A stretch of 64,000 nt of DNA from Brachynemurus nebulosus. Its lineage: Eukaryota; Arthropoda; Insecta; Neuroptera; Myrmeleontidae. Both the position numbers and the translations under genes were made by a program. This document shows, one piece after another, positions 46,845 to 58,646 of this stretch (position 1 is the stretch's first letter; each line of letters starts with the position of its first letter). Location: the NCBI GenBank assembly GCA_035578155.1, contig JAPWDM010000015.1, positions 7,376,709 through 7,440,708 on the forward strand, given 5' to 3'. The notes under the pieces are model-generated. The model did not search any database. It had not been told where the DNA came from and saw only the letters and a list, made by a program, of their open reading frames with translations.

Positions 46845-47705
46845 AGGTAACGGGCCTAGTTTCTGACCTTTTAAGAGTGACGGCTGAGGTTAAACGACAG
46901 TAATAAATATAAGTTTAAACTTAAGAGACAATTAATAATTTTATCAACTAGTTTATGGCTTTCAAAATAAAGCCATACAAGTAAAATAATTATTTGATTT
47001 GAATTAATAATTTAAATTAATGTTTTAAAAATTGACAAAAAGGACCCAGTTTCTGACCTTCAAAATTTCTCATGTGACAGTTTCTGACCCTGACAGTGGC
47101 CTAGTTTCTGATCCTTAAATTTAAAAATACAGTTTTTTAAAATTTAATTTATAAATAATTTTTTATTGATAAAAATGAATGTTTAATGTTATATACGTTA
47201 TGAAAAATAACAAAAACTAATCGAAGATAACTATAAATAACAAAATAACTAACAAAAACTGATTAGAATTTAATTGGGCCATACCACTTTAGAAGTGAGC
47301 CTAGTAATTGACCCTCATATTTCAATAATAAAAATCATTCTAAGGTATTTTATAAATATTTTAAAATAAATTTTAAACAAATATTAACCTGCTCATATAT
47401 TTTTAATTAAGTTTTCATACTTACATGATGAATATTGCACAGATCAAAATGAGTACTTTGTAACATAAACTGTTAAGAAACTACCAAAAAAATAGTGTTT
47501 ACACACATTTTAAATTTAAAAATTTTTTTTTATTTAGTTAATATATTCTAAACTTTTTAAATTGCTGTTCATTAGACACAGAATAGATTACTTTAAATTA
47601 AGAATTTATTTTTTTTCTTATTTAAAATATAGTTTTTTTATTAATTTATAACAAAGTTGAAAAGTTCAGAAACTGGGCCAGGATCAATTACCGGGTCTTT
47701 TACCT
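46845..47705. mobile_element. TA-flanked MITE with subterminal repeats
   Basis: Ends AGGTAACGGG and, inverted, AGGTAAAAGACCCGG; TA at 46843-46844 and 47706-47707. CCTAGTTTCTGACC-type words occur directly at about 46857, 47045, 47078 and 47099 and inverted at about 47665. A second word, AGTAATTGACCC, occurs at 47290 and inverted near the right end. Confidence 0.6.
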
Positions 47706-47707
47706 TA

Positions 47708-48742
47708 TATGAACGGCATATATTTATACCGGCACTGTACATTTCCTTTCCCCGCTGCAGGTAAGTTACGCGAAGAATCCATACCCACGTGATTGCTCAT
47801 GCCTATCTGCTCGTAACATCCAACAGCTTTGTGCTGTCTAACCGTCTAGCCAAATCAGGAACACAATATAACCTGCCATTAATGTGTATGTAAATAAATA
47901 ATTCGTTGCTCAAACTTTATTTTAAGTCGAATAAACAAAATTACAGTATTAATTACAATAAAATTTGTAAGCCGTAGACAGGTTAGTTTAATTAAATTAA
48001 TTTTTTAAAAGTATAATATGAAATACCTACCTGTAGTAAGAAAAATTCATACTTTTCAAAAGTACTTTGTTACACTAATGAATTTCGGTTTAATTAAAAT
48101 ATTTTTTTAGTATTTTAATATAAAGTGAGTAAAATAAATATCTTTAATAATTTGGTGACAATTTAAAGTGAGAAAATTTAACGTAATAACTTTTGTAATT
48201 ATAAAGATCCGGTCGATTTTTTGTATTTGGTATCTAAAAATTTTCACCTAAAAAATCTTATTGTACCTAATTTGCATATGGTGGTTTGTTTGTCATGCAT
48301 TATTGTGTGCCTAAAATTGAATGATTCTTGTACTTTTTTGATGTCGTCTTCAATAAATAAATAAAAACAAAAATAGAAAAAAGTTATTCCATATTAAATC
48401 AACCAATAAAAAAATTATTGTAAACATGAATGTTTTTAAAATGCATGATATTTCGTGAATAGTTTCTTCAAATAAGTGTGTCCAAAATACCAAGTTTTAT
48501 ATTTTTTTTGAACATTCGTATTTGAGTTATAGCAATTTTTAAAATCTAAAAATCGCAGTTTTTAGGAGCGCTTTGAAATATTTAAACACATGTAGCTCAA
48601 AAACTATTAACCCTAGAAAGTTGAAACTGATACTATTAATTTCAGAATTAAAGGGGCTTTAATTTGACATAAAGCATGATAATGCTATTCAAATTTAACA
48701 TTTTCTCCACAATCCAAAAAACCGATTTTTATAAAAAATTCA
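47708..48742. other. AT-rich noncoding stretch
   Basis: No gene. 48590-48660 (AAACTATTAACCCTAGAAAG) resembles blocks near 28305, so it is probably decayed transposon sequence. Confidence 0.4.
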
Positions 48743-49685
48743 GGTAATTATGCAGAAGCACGGCTCCACCTATTTTCGGCTCTAAAAGGAAAACTAATGA
48801 TCCGATTTTAATGATTTTTTTTTAAAATGTTCGTTGCCACGGCGGATTAGTTAAAAAAAATACTACAAATCGATACCGATAATGGAAATGCTGGGAAACT
48901 GTCGTTAAATTTGAAAAAAAAACAATTTTTTCTAGATTTTCTTTGTTTATTTTGTATGCATGTGTGTTAAAGTCGAAGTATATTGTCAAAACTAACTAAA
49001 CTAACCTAACCTCACCACCTAGTTTTTATATCAAAGTTGAAATATATTGTAAAAACTAACTAAACTAACCTAACCTTAACTAACCCCACCACCTAGTTTT
49101 TATATCAAAGTCGAAATATATTGTAAAAACTAACTAAACTAACCTAACCTTAACTAACCTCACCACCTAGTTTTTATACCAAAGTCGAAATATATTGTCA
49201 AAACTAACTAAACTAACCTAACCTTAACTAACTTCACCACCTAGTTTTTTTTTTCATCTACTCTTATTTATTTTGATCAATTTTACCAGAATATGCACTC
49301 AAATCATGGCGTTGAGATAATCGTAGTTTACAAAATTAAGTCAATTTTTCTAACTTCCACGCTTAATAATCCGAAAATGCAGCGAGCTATTGATTTTTTT
49401 TATTCTTGAAAAAGTATTTATTTCGGTCAGTTTTACTAGAAAATGCACTCAGCCACACATATAAACGCACACACACTAAATGACAAAAGAAAATTTGAAA
49501 AAATTGAATTTTTTCAAATTTAACGACAGTTTCCCAGCATTTCCATTATCGGTGTCGATTTGTAGTATTTTTTTAAATTAATCCGCCGTAGCATCGAACA
49601 TTTAAAAAACAAATCATTAAAATCGGATCATTAGTTTTCCTTTTAGAGCCAAAAACAGGTGGAGTCGTGCTTCTGCATAATTACC
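48743..49685. mobile_element. Inverted-repeat element enclosing 74-bp tandem repeats
   Basis: About 190-bp inverted repeats: 48743-48935 (GGTAATTATGCAGAAGCACG...) against 49498-49685. Between them are four 74-bp repeats and an AT-rich part. No target duplication identified and no ORF. Confidence 0.75.
48969..49250 (+). repeat. Four 74-bp tandem repeats with CCTAA words
   Basis: Each unit runs from AAAGTCGAAATATATTGT to CACCACCTAGTTTTT and holds ACTAACCTAACCTTAACTAA-like sequence, the complement of TTAGG-type words. The first unit is about 10 bp shorter; the last ends in a T-run. Confidence 0.9.
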
Positions 49686-49821
49686 AAAATCCAAACTCGG
49701 AATTTTTTTTTGAAAAAAAAAAAAAAAAATGTGATACCCAACCTCTTAAATAAGTTGTATACAAAGTTTCATGATGGTATTCTAATGGTATCACACTGAA
49801 ATAATTTTTATTCGGAAATCT

Positions 49822-49829
49822 GGTACATT
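49822..49829 (+). repeat. Target-site duplication GGTACATT (left)
   Basis: Exact match to 56741-56748, just outside the terminal inverted repeats of 49830-56740. Confidence 0.85.
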
Positions 49830-50279
49830 ACGATGGTGTTTTTAGCAGAAAAAAACTAGCAGAAAAAAACCATGCGTCAACACCATGCGTTAAAAATATT
49901 CTTTGAGAATAACAAAACGATATTTGAATAGCCGAATAGTTAGCACATATCGACTAAATGAACTACCAACATCACGTTTCGTTTATACTATATACGTACT
50001 CACAACATATTGAATGATCCAAAATCATCTAATATTTTTGTTCCAAAATAAAACGGAAAAATAACAAAACTGACAAGACTTACCGTTTTGAAATCAACAT
50101 CGATACTTCACCCAACTAATAAACTAATATACAAGAAAAATTCAGAAAATTTTTCGCACCTTAAATATTGGAAAGTAAATGATAAAATATAAAAATTGCT
50201 AAATTTTGAATAGCGCATACGTCAGTCATCGTAAATTAGAACCAAAATTTCGGAAAAAACGGCCAGCCGTCTATTTTTC

Positions 50280-52790
50280 GTTGGCATGACGTCTTGTTGC
50301 CTTGACTCATAGTAACAACCAGTGAAAATTTGAACCAGATCCTATGCGTGGTTTTCTGGCAAATGACGGCAAAAAAAATGTTTTGTTGAAAAATGCGTCT
50401 TAAATACATGATTCGAAGTCCAATTTCGGGAAAACGGCTAGCCGTCTATTTTCTGCTGATATGGTATCTTCTAGCTTATTACATTAGTAATAACTAGCGA
50501 AAGTTTGAACCAAATCCTATGCGTCGATTTCTGGCAACTAACGACCAAAAATAATTTTTTGTTGAAAAATGCGCCTTAAATACGCGATTCGAAGTCCAAT
50601 TTCGGGAAAACGGCTAGCCGTCTATTTTCTGATGATATGGCGTTTTCTAGCTTATTACATTAGTAATAACCAGCGAAAGTTAGAACCAGATCCTATGCGT
50701 GGTTTTCTGGCAAAAACGGCAAAAAAAATGTTTTGTTGAAAAATGCGCCTTAAAAACATGATTCGAAGTCAAATTTCGGGAAAACGGCAAGCCGTCTATT
50801 TTCTGCTGGTATGGCGTTTTCTAGCTTATTACATTAGTAATAGCCGGCGAAAGTTTGAACCAGATCCTATGCGTGGTTTTGTGGCAACAGACGGCCAAAA
50901 TTTTTTTTTTTTGGGCGTAAGCACCTTAAATACATGATTCGAAGTCCAATTTCGGGAAAACGGCTAGCCGTCTATTTTCTGCTGGTATGGCGTCTTCTGG
51001 CTTATTACATTACTAATAACAAGCGAAAGTTTGAACCAGATCCTATGCGTGGTTTTCTGGCAACAGACGGCCAAAATTTTTTTTTGTAGAAGTAAGGGCT
51101 GTAATAAATGATTCGAAGTCCAAGTTCGGGAAAACGGCTAGCCGTCTATTTTCTGCTGGTATGGCGTTTTCTAGCTTATTACACTAGTAATAACCAGCGA
51201 AAGTTTGAACCAGATCCTATGCGTGGTTTTCTGGCAAACGACGGCCAAAAATTTTTTTTTGTGGAAGTAAGGGCTGTAATACATGATTCGAAGCTCAATT
51301 TCGGAAAAACGGCAAGCCGTCTATTTTCTGCTGGTATGGCGTTTTCTAGCTTATTACATTAGTAATAGCCGGCGAAAGTTTGAACCAGATCCTATGCGTG
51401 GTTTTCTGGCAAATGACGGCAAAAAAAATGTTTTGTTGAAAAGTGCGCCTTAAAAACATGATTCGAAGTCAAATTTCGGGAAAACGGCAAGCCGTGTAGT
51501 TTCTGCTGGTATGGCGTTTTCTAGCTTATTTAATTAGTAATAACCAGCGAAAGTTTGAACCAGATCCTATCCGTGGTTTTCTGGCAATTGACGGCCAAAA
51601 ATTTTTTTTGTGGAAGTAAGGGCTGTAATACATCATTGGAAGTTCAATTTCGGGAAAAGGGCTAGCCGTCTATTTTCTGGTGGTATGGCGTTTTCTAGCT
51701 TATTACATTAGTAATAATCAGCGAAAGTTTGAACCAGATCCTATGCGTGGTTTCCTGGCAAATGACGGAAAAAAATGTTTTGTTGAAAAATGCGCCTTAA
51801 AAAATGATTCGAAGTCAAATTTCGGGAAAACGGAAAGCCGTCTATTTTCTGCTGGTATGGCGTTTTCTAGCTTATTACATTATTAATACCCAGCGAAAGT
51901 TTGAACCAGATCCTATGCGTGGTTTTCTGGCAATTGACGGCCAAATATTTTTTTTTGTGGAAGTAAGCGCTGTAAGACATGATTCGAAGTCCAATTTCGG
52001 GAAAACGGGTAGCCGTCTATTTTCTGCTGGTATGGCGTCTTCTGGCTTATTACATTAGTAATAACCAGCGAACGTTTGAACTAGATCCTATGCGTGGTTT
52101 TCTGGCAATTGAAGGCCAAAAATTTTTTTTGTGGAAGTAAGCGCCTGGAATACATGATTCGAAGTACAATTGCGGGAAAACGGCTAGCCGTCTATTTTCT
52201 GCTGGTATGGCGTCTTCTAGCTTATTACATTAGTAATAACCAGCGAAAGTTTGAACCAGATCCTATGCCTGGTTTTCTGGCAACAGACGGCCAAATTTTT
52301 TTTTTTGGACGTATGCGCCTTAAATACATGGTTTGAAGTCCAATTTCGGGAAAACGGCTAGCCGTCTATTTTCTGCTGGTATGGCATTTTCTAGCTTATT
52401 ACATTAGTGATAATCAGCGAAAGTTTGAACCAGATCCTATGCGTAGTTTTCTGGCAAATGACGGCAAAATGTTTTGTTGAAAAATGCGCCTTAAAAACAT
52501 GATTCGAAGTCCAATTTCGGGAAAACGGCAAGCCGTCTATTTTCTGCTAGTATGGCGTTTTCTAGGTTATCATACTAGTAATAACCAGCGAAAATTTAAA
52601 CCAGATCCTATGCGTGGTTTTCTGGCAATTGACGGCAAAAAAGAATTTTGTAAAAAAATGTGCTTTAAAAATAACTTGATTCGAAGTCCAATTTCGAGAA
52701 AGCGGCTAGCCATCTATTTCCTGCTAGTATGGCGTTTTCTAGTTTATTATATTAGGAATAATCAGCGAAAGTTTGAAGCACTTCACATTC
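50280..52790 (+). repeat. 175-bp satellite, forward array (14 units)
   Basis: ATTCGAAGTCCAATTTCGGG recurs every ~175 bp (50410, 50586, 50760, 50936, 51111, 51286 ... 52679). Units share CCAGATCCTATGCGTGGTTT and the 12-bp palindrome ACGGCTAGCCGT. Three linker variants alternate: TGTTTTGTTGAAAAATGCGC, GTGGAAGTAAGCGCTGTAAT and GGGCGTAAGCACCTTAAAT. Short ORFs here are frame accidents of the repeat. Confidence 0.97.
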
Positions 52791-53165
52791 GTATTACTAA
52801 ATTTACAGAAAAAGGACAATAAGATTCTGTTTAAATTGTTGCCGACTGATGTAAATTAAAGGAATCACAATGTGCCAGTGTCGCAGAAAATATACCGTCA
52901 ACTGTTTTCTCGAAAATTTTACCGAAACTCGTACGGTTTATATAGACTTGTTGAGGTACTCTGGTTCCTTATTTCAGGACTCCGTCGTAGCGCCCAACAC
53001 TTTTCAAAAAGTAGACATAATAATCATGAAGTTCCGTCAACAAATAACAACTTTAAGAAATTTTTCTAATAAACAATTAAGAAAAATTATAGTGAGTTCC
53101 ATATATCCCTGTCCAGTTCGTTGTCCAATTCTTTGCTCAATTCCACTTTCTAGCTAGCCGTGTTC
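52790..53165. other. Unique spacer between opposed satellite arrays
   Basis: About 375 bp not related to the satellite. Short ORFs (52870-53157) have no recognisable motif. Confidence 0.8.
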
Positions 53166-56100
53166 CCGAAATTTAACTTCGAATCATGTTATTTTTAAGG
53201 AGCATTTTTCAACCAAATTATTTTTTGGCCGTTATTTGCCAGAATACCACGCATAGGATCTGGTTCAAATTTTCGCTGGTTACTACTAGTATAATAACCT
53301 AGAAAACGCCATACCAGCAGAAACTAGACGGCTTGCCGTTTACCGAAATTGGACTTCGAATCATGTTTTTAAGGCGCATTTTTCAACAAAACATTTTTTT
53401 TGCCGTCATTTGCCAGAAAACCACGCATAGGATCTGGTTCAGACTTTCGCTGATTATCACTAATGTAATAAGCTACAAAACGCCATACCAGCAGAAAATA
53501 GACGGCTAGCCGTTTTCCCGAAATTGAACTTCAAATCATGTATTTAAGGCGCATACGTCCAAAAAAAAAAAAAAATTTTGGCCGCGTGTTGCCAGAAAAC
53601 CACGCATAGGATCTGGTTCAAACTTTCGCTGGTTATTACTAATGTAATAAGCTAGAAGACGCCATACCTGCAGAAAATAGACGGCTAGCCGTTTTCCCGA
53701 AATTGGACTTCGAATCATGTATTTAAGGCGTTTACGTCCAAAAAAAAAAAATTTTTGCCGTCATTTGTCCGAAAACCACGCATAAGATCTGGTTCAAACT
53801 TTCGCTGATTATTTCTAATATAATAAGCTAGAAAACGCCATACCAGCAGAAAATAGACGGCTAGCCCTTTTCCCGAAATTGAGCTTCGAATCATTTATTA
53901 CAGCCCTTACTTCCACAAAAAAAGTTTTTGGCCTTCAATATTCAGAAAACCACGCACAGAATCTGGTTTTAACTTTCGCTGGTTATTACTAATGTAATAA
54001 GCTAGAAAACGCCATACCAGCAGAAAATAGACGGCTAGCCGTTTTCCCGAAATTTGACTTCGAATCATGTTTTTAAGGCGCATTTTTCAACAAAACATTT
54101 TTTTAGCCGTCATTTGCCAGAAAACCACGCATAGGATCTGGTTCAAACTTTCGCTGGTTAATACCAATGTATTAAGCTAGAAGACGCCATACCAGCAGAA
54201 AGTAGACAGCCAGCCGTTTTCCCGAAATTGGACTTCGAATCATGTATTTAAGGCGCTTACGACAAAAAAAAAATTTGGCCGTCTGTTGCCAGAAAACCAC
54301 GCATAGGATCTGGTTCAAGCTTTCGCTGGTTATTACCAATGTAATAAGCTAGAAGACGCCATACCAGCAGAAAGTAGACGGCTAGCCGTTTTCCCGAAAT
54401 TGGACTTCGAATCATATATTTAAGGCGCTTACGACAAAAAAAAAATTTGGCCGTCTGTTGCCAGAAAACCACGCATAGGATCTGGTTGAAACTTTCGCTG
54501 GTTATTACTAATGTAATAAGCTAGAAAACGCCATACCAGCAGAAATTAGACGGCTAGCCGTTTTCCCGCAATTCGACTTCGAATCATGTATTACAGGCGC
54601 TCACTTCCACAAAAAAAATTTTTGGCCTTCAAATGCCAGAAAACCACGCATAGGATCTGGTTCAAACTTTCGCTGGTTATTAATAATGTAATAAGCCAGA
54701 AGACGCCATACAAGCAGAAAATAGACGGCTAGCCGTTTTTCCGAAATTGGACTTCGAATCATGTATTACAGCGTTTACTTCCACAAAAAAAAATTTTTGG
54801 CCTTGAATTGCCAGAAAACCACGCATAGGATCTGGTTCAAACTTTCGCTGGTTATTAGTAATGTAATAAGCCAGAAGACACCATACCAGCAGAAAATAGA
54901 CGGCTAGCCGTTTTCCCGAAATTGGACTTCGAATCATGTATTACAGCGCTTACTTCCACAAAAAAAAAAATTTTTGGCCGTCAATTGCCAGAAAACCACG
55001 CATAGGATCTGGTTCAAACTTTCGCTGTTTATTACTAATGTGATAAGCTAGAAAACGCCATACCAGCAGAAAATAGACGGCTAGCCGTTTTCTCGAACTT
55101 GGACTTCGAATCATTTATTACAGCCCTTACTTCCACAAAAAAAAATTTTGGCCGTCTGTTGCCAGAAAACCACGCATAGGATCTGGTTCAAACTTTCGCT
55201 TGTTATTAGTAATGTAATAAGCCAGAAGACGCCATACCAGCAGAAAATAGACGGCTAGCTGTTTTCCCGAAATTTGACTTCGAATCATGTTTTTAAGGCG
55301 CATTTTTCAACAAAACATTTTTTTGCCGTCATTTGCCAGAAAACCACGCATAGGATCTGGTTCAAACTTTCGCTGATTATTACTAATGTAATAAGCTAGA
55401 AAGGGCCTTACCAGCAGAAAATAGACGGCTAGCCCTTTTCCCGAAATTGAACTTCGAATCATGTATTACAGCCCTTACTTCCACAAAAAAAAATTTTTGG
55501 CCGTCAATTGCCAGAAAACAACGCATAGGATCTGGTTCAAACTTTCGCTGGTTATTACTAATGTAATAAGCTAGAAAACGCCATACCAGCAGAAAATAGA
55601 CGGCTAGCCGTTTTCCCGAAATTGGACTTCGAATCATGTATTTAAGGCGCTTACGCCCAAAAAAAAAAAATTTTGGCCGTCTGTTGCCACAAAACCACGC
55701 ATAGGATCTGGTTCAAACTTTCGCCGGCTATTACTAATGTAATAAGCTAGAAAACGCCATACCAGCAGAAAATAGACGGCTTTCCGTTTTCCCGAAATTT
55801 GACTTCGAATCATGTTTTTAAGGCGCATTTTTCAACAAAACATTTTTTTGCCGTCATTTGCCAGAAAACCACGCATAGGATCTGGTTCAAACTTTCGCTG
55901 GTTATTACTAATGTAATAAGCTAGAAAACGCCATATCAGCAGAAAATAGACGGCTAGGCGTTTTCCCGAAATTGGACTTCGAATCGCGTATTTAAGGCGC
56001 CATTTTCAACAAAAAATTATTTTTGGCCGTTAGTTCCAGAAATCGACGCATAGGATTTGGTTCAAACTTTCGCTAGTTATTACTAATGTAATAAGCTAGA

Positions 56101-56290
56101 AGATACCATATCAGCAGAAAATAGACGGCTAGCCGTTTTCCCGAAATTGGACTTCGAATCATGTATTTAAGACACATTTTTCAACAAAACATTTTTTTTG
56201 CCGTCATTTGCCAGAAAACCACGCATAGGATCTGGTTCAAATTTTCACTGGTTGTTACTATGAGTCAAGGCAACAAGACGTCATGCCAAC
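53165..56290 (-). repeat. 175-bp satellite, inverted array (18 units)
   Basis: Same unit in opposite orientation (GACTTCGAATCATG every ~175 bp, 53178 to 56153). The order of linker variants from the outer end starts the same as in the forward array, and both arrays end alike at the spacer, with extra units in the middle here. Confidence 0.97.
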
Positions 56291-56748
56291 GAAAAATAGA
56301 CGGCTGGCCGTTTTTCCGAAATTTTGGTTCTAATTTACGATGACTGACGTATGCGCTATTCAAAATTTAGCAATTTTTATATTTTATCATTTACTTTCCA
56401 ATATTTAAGGTGCGAAAAATTTTCTGAATTTTTCTTGTATATTAGTTTATTAGTTGGGTGAAGTATCGATGTTGATTTCAAAACGGTAAGTCTTGTCAGT
56501 TTTGTTATTTTTCCGTTTTATTTTGGAACAAAAATATTAGATGATTTTGGATCATTCAATATGTTGTGAGTACGTATATAGTATAAACGAAACGTGATGT
56601 TGGTAGTTCATTTAGTCGATATGTGCTAACTATTCGGCTATTCAAATATCGTTTTGTTATTCTCAAAGAATATTTTTAACGCATGGTGTTGACGCATGGT
56701 TTTTTTCTGCTAGTTTTTTTCTGCTAAAAACACCATCGTTGGTACATT

Positions 56749-56992
56749 TACTACAGTATATGTTACTAACAAGTAAAGATCCCGAGGTTGGCCCTATCGG
56801 TTTTGATTAAATTTGAATAAGTTGTAGAACATTAAAAAATAAGCGATACGTATTTTTTTTATCTGTGGAAAAACGGTTTGAAGGGCTAAAATCGCTCTTC
56901 AAAAAGTGGGGTAAAAATTTAATTTTCAAATATCTCGAAAACGGTAAGAGATAGAAGAGATAAGTAAAAGTTTAAATTGACGATATTGCTCT

Positions 56993-57072
<80 letters not shown>

Positions 57073-57371
57073 TTTTTACTCGTTTTTGTAAGCAGTATCA
57101 AAATTGAAATAAAATCATATGCCCTACTCTTTTTGCGTATATGCGAATTTTATTATCTAAAAGGAGAAGAAAGTATATATACTGTGTGAGTTTTTCGAGA
57201 GTTGCCATTTTTATTACAGCCAAACCGTTGATTTAATCGAAAAATTGTTCAAATAAGAGTTGTAGATATCGACGGGGGCAAGCGATTGCTATAGTCGGGA
57301 GCGCTATAGCTCTTATGGTTTTCGAGCTGATACAAACTTATAGATTTTTAAATGATAGAAACTTAAAGATT

Positions 57372-57372
<1 letters not shown>
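56749..57372. repeat. Repeat T-related block with (TA)n
   Basis: 56840-57000 resembles the left part of repeat T (TTATCTGTGG, CTCGAAAACGGTAAGAGATAG). A TA tract lies at 57000-57071. 57183-57340 repeats the TGTGAGTTTTTCGAGAGTTG border and is the inverse of 40870-41030. No gene. Confidence 0.65.
57000..57071. repeat. (TA)n microsatellite
   Basis: About 36 TA units. Confidence 0.97.

Positions 57373-57430
<58 letters not shown>
57373..57430. repeat. (TA)n microsatellite
   Basis: About 29 TA units. Confidence 0.97.
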
Positions 57431-57431
<1 letters not shown>

Positions 57432-57532
57432 GTGAGTATAAAAGAATTTCGCTAATAGATAGCGCTATTAATCTGGTTTTTGTCTCGGCTGATAGTTATA
57501 CCTTGTTTTTTAATAGATGACGCTACGGGTGT

Positions 57533-58646
57533 GCTCTTTATAATAAATAGAGTCATGACATGTATGTTGAACGCTGATTGGTTCCGGCATTTTCTATCCA
57601 AAGTTTGCATAAAATACATTTGAAATAAATTAAATATTAACAAAAATCATTTAGTTTAATTTAGAAAGAATATTTAAAACTTTTTAATTGTTCATTAACT
57701 CATAACTTATTAACAGTAATTATGCAATCAATAGGGTATGTTCCAAAATATAATCCAGCATACTAGCCAATGTTAATGACGTCATGAATTGACACTATAC
57801 TGTTGATTCGTTCCGAAATATACTGGCCAGCGGTGCACGCCCGTTTAAGGATGATGCCCAGTAAAATCGCGCAGTACATCTAAAATTTGTTTAAAATTAA
57901 TTATAATGTTAAATTATTACTGGAAACACTTATTTTATGAATTAAAATGAGCACTTTATGAGAAATTATATCAATTAATAAATTTTTTCTATAAAATTAA
58001 GACTTAATTTGACTATGGTTGGCGTTGAATCAGCAGCCAATCAAAAATGACTATTCTGACAATTGAGAAAGTCGACAGCGTTGTGCCAGCATGGACGGGG
58101 AACATATCATACATATTACATAATTATAGAGTATGTTCCATAATAAAATTTTTGGAATGTTCCAACCGCAGGTAATATTGATAATAATAAATAGAATATC
58201 CTATTTATTATTATTAGTATGTTCCATTTTTAGGAAACACAGACTACACTGTCTAAAACTAATTTTTTTAAAATTTTATTACAAAACTAATCTTTTAATT
58301 GCACTGAAAAGCAATTAAAAGTTAATTTTGCAATAAAAATTTAAAAAAGTTATTTTTTTATGAAAAAAGAAAAGGCAAGATTCAGAAACATCTATTATTT
58401 AACATATTTCAAACTCGATGGAATAAGTTAGAATTTCTTTTTCGCGCATCATCCTTAACATCTGACACTTGTCTCACCAGTAAAATATGGTAGCACCCCA
58501 GCACAATATGGCGTTTAAGTTATGACGTTATTAACACTGGCTAGTATACTGGATTATATTTCGGAACATGTGATAATTAATTTTGAAATTTCTTGCTGTT
58601 TTGGACAGAAAATGGCTGACATGTCACGACTCTATTTATTATAGGG
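57533..58646. mobile_element. MITE (outer) with TATAATAAATAGAGTC termini
   Basis: TATAATAAATAGAGTCATGA plus CATGT near 57539-57563 is repeated inverted at 58618-58645 (one mismatch). It encloses the next MITE. Target duplication not resolved. Confidence 0.65.
57736..58571. mobile_element. MITE nested in the previous one
   Basis: TIR of about 45 bp: ATGTTCCAAAATATAATCCA (57739 on) and its inverse ending GGAACAT at 58569, extending to ACTAGCCAATGTTAATGACG. About five mismatches; no ORF. Confidence 0.75.

Larger units (their letters stand above)
49830..56740. mobile_element. 6.9-kb satellite-carrying TIR element
   Basis: Ends ACGATGGTGTTTTTAGCAG...CTGCTAAAAACACCATCGTT inside an 8-bp direct repeat. 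Terminal inverted repeats of about 450 bp (49830-50280 and 56290-56740) are nearly identical. Inside are 14 units of a 175-bp repeat in one direction, a ~375-bp unique spacer (52790-53165) and 18 units in the other direction. No transposase is encoded. The 8-bp duplication suits hAT or Mutator-like families; the layout recalls Foldback elements. Class is not settled. Confidence 0.85.

Noticed and set aside
50280..56290. CRISPR-like or protein-coding tandem array (many 60-110 codon ORFs)
   Set aside because: The whole 175-bp unit repeats, with no unique spacers, and the ORFs are the same frame accident in each unit. Eukaryotic satellite.
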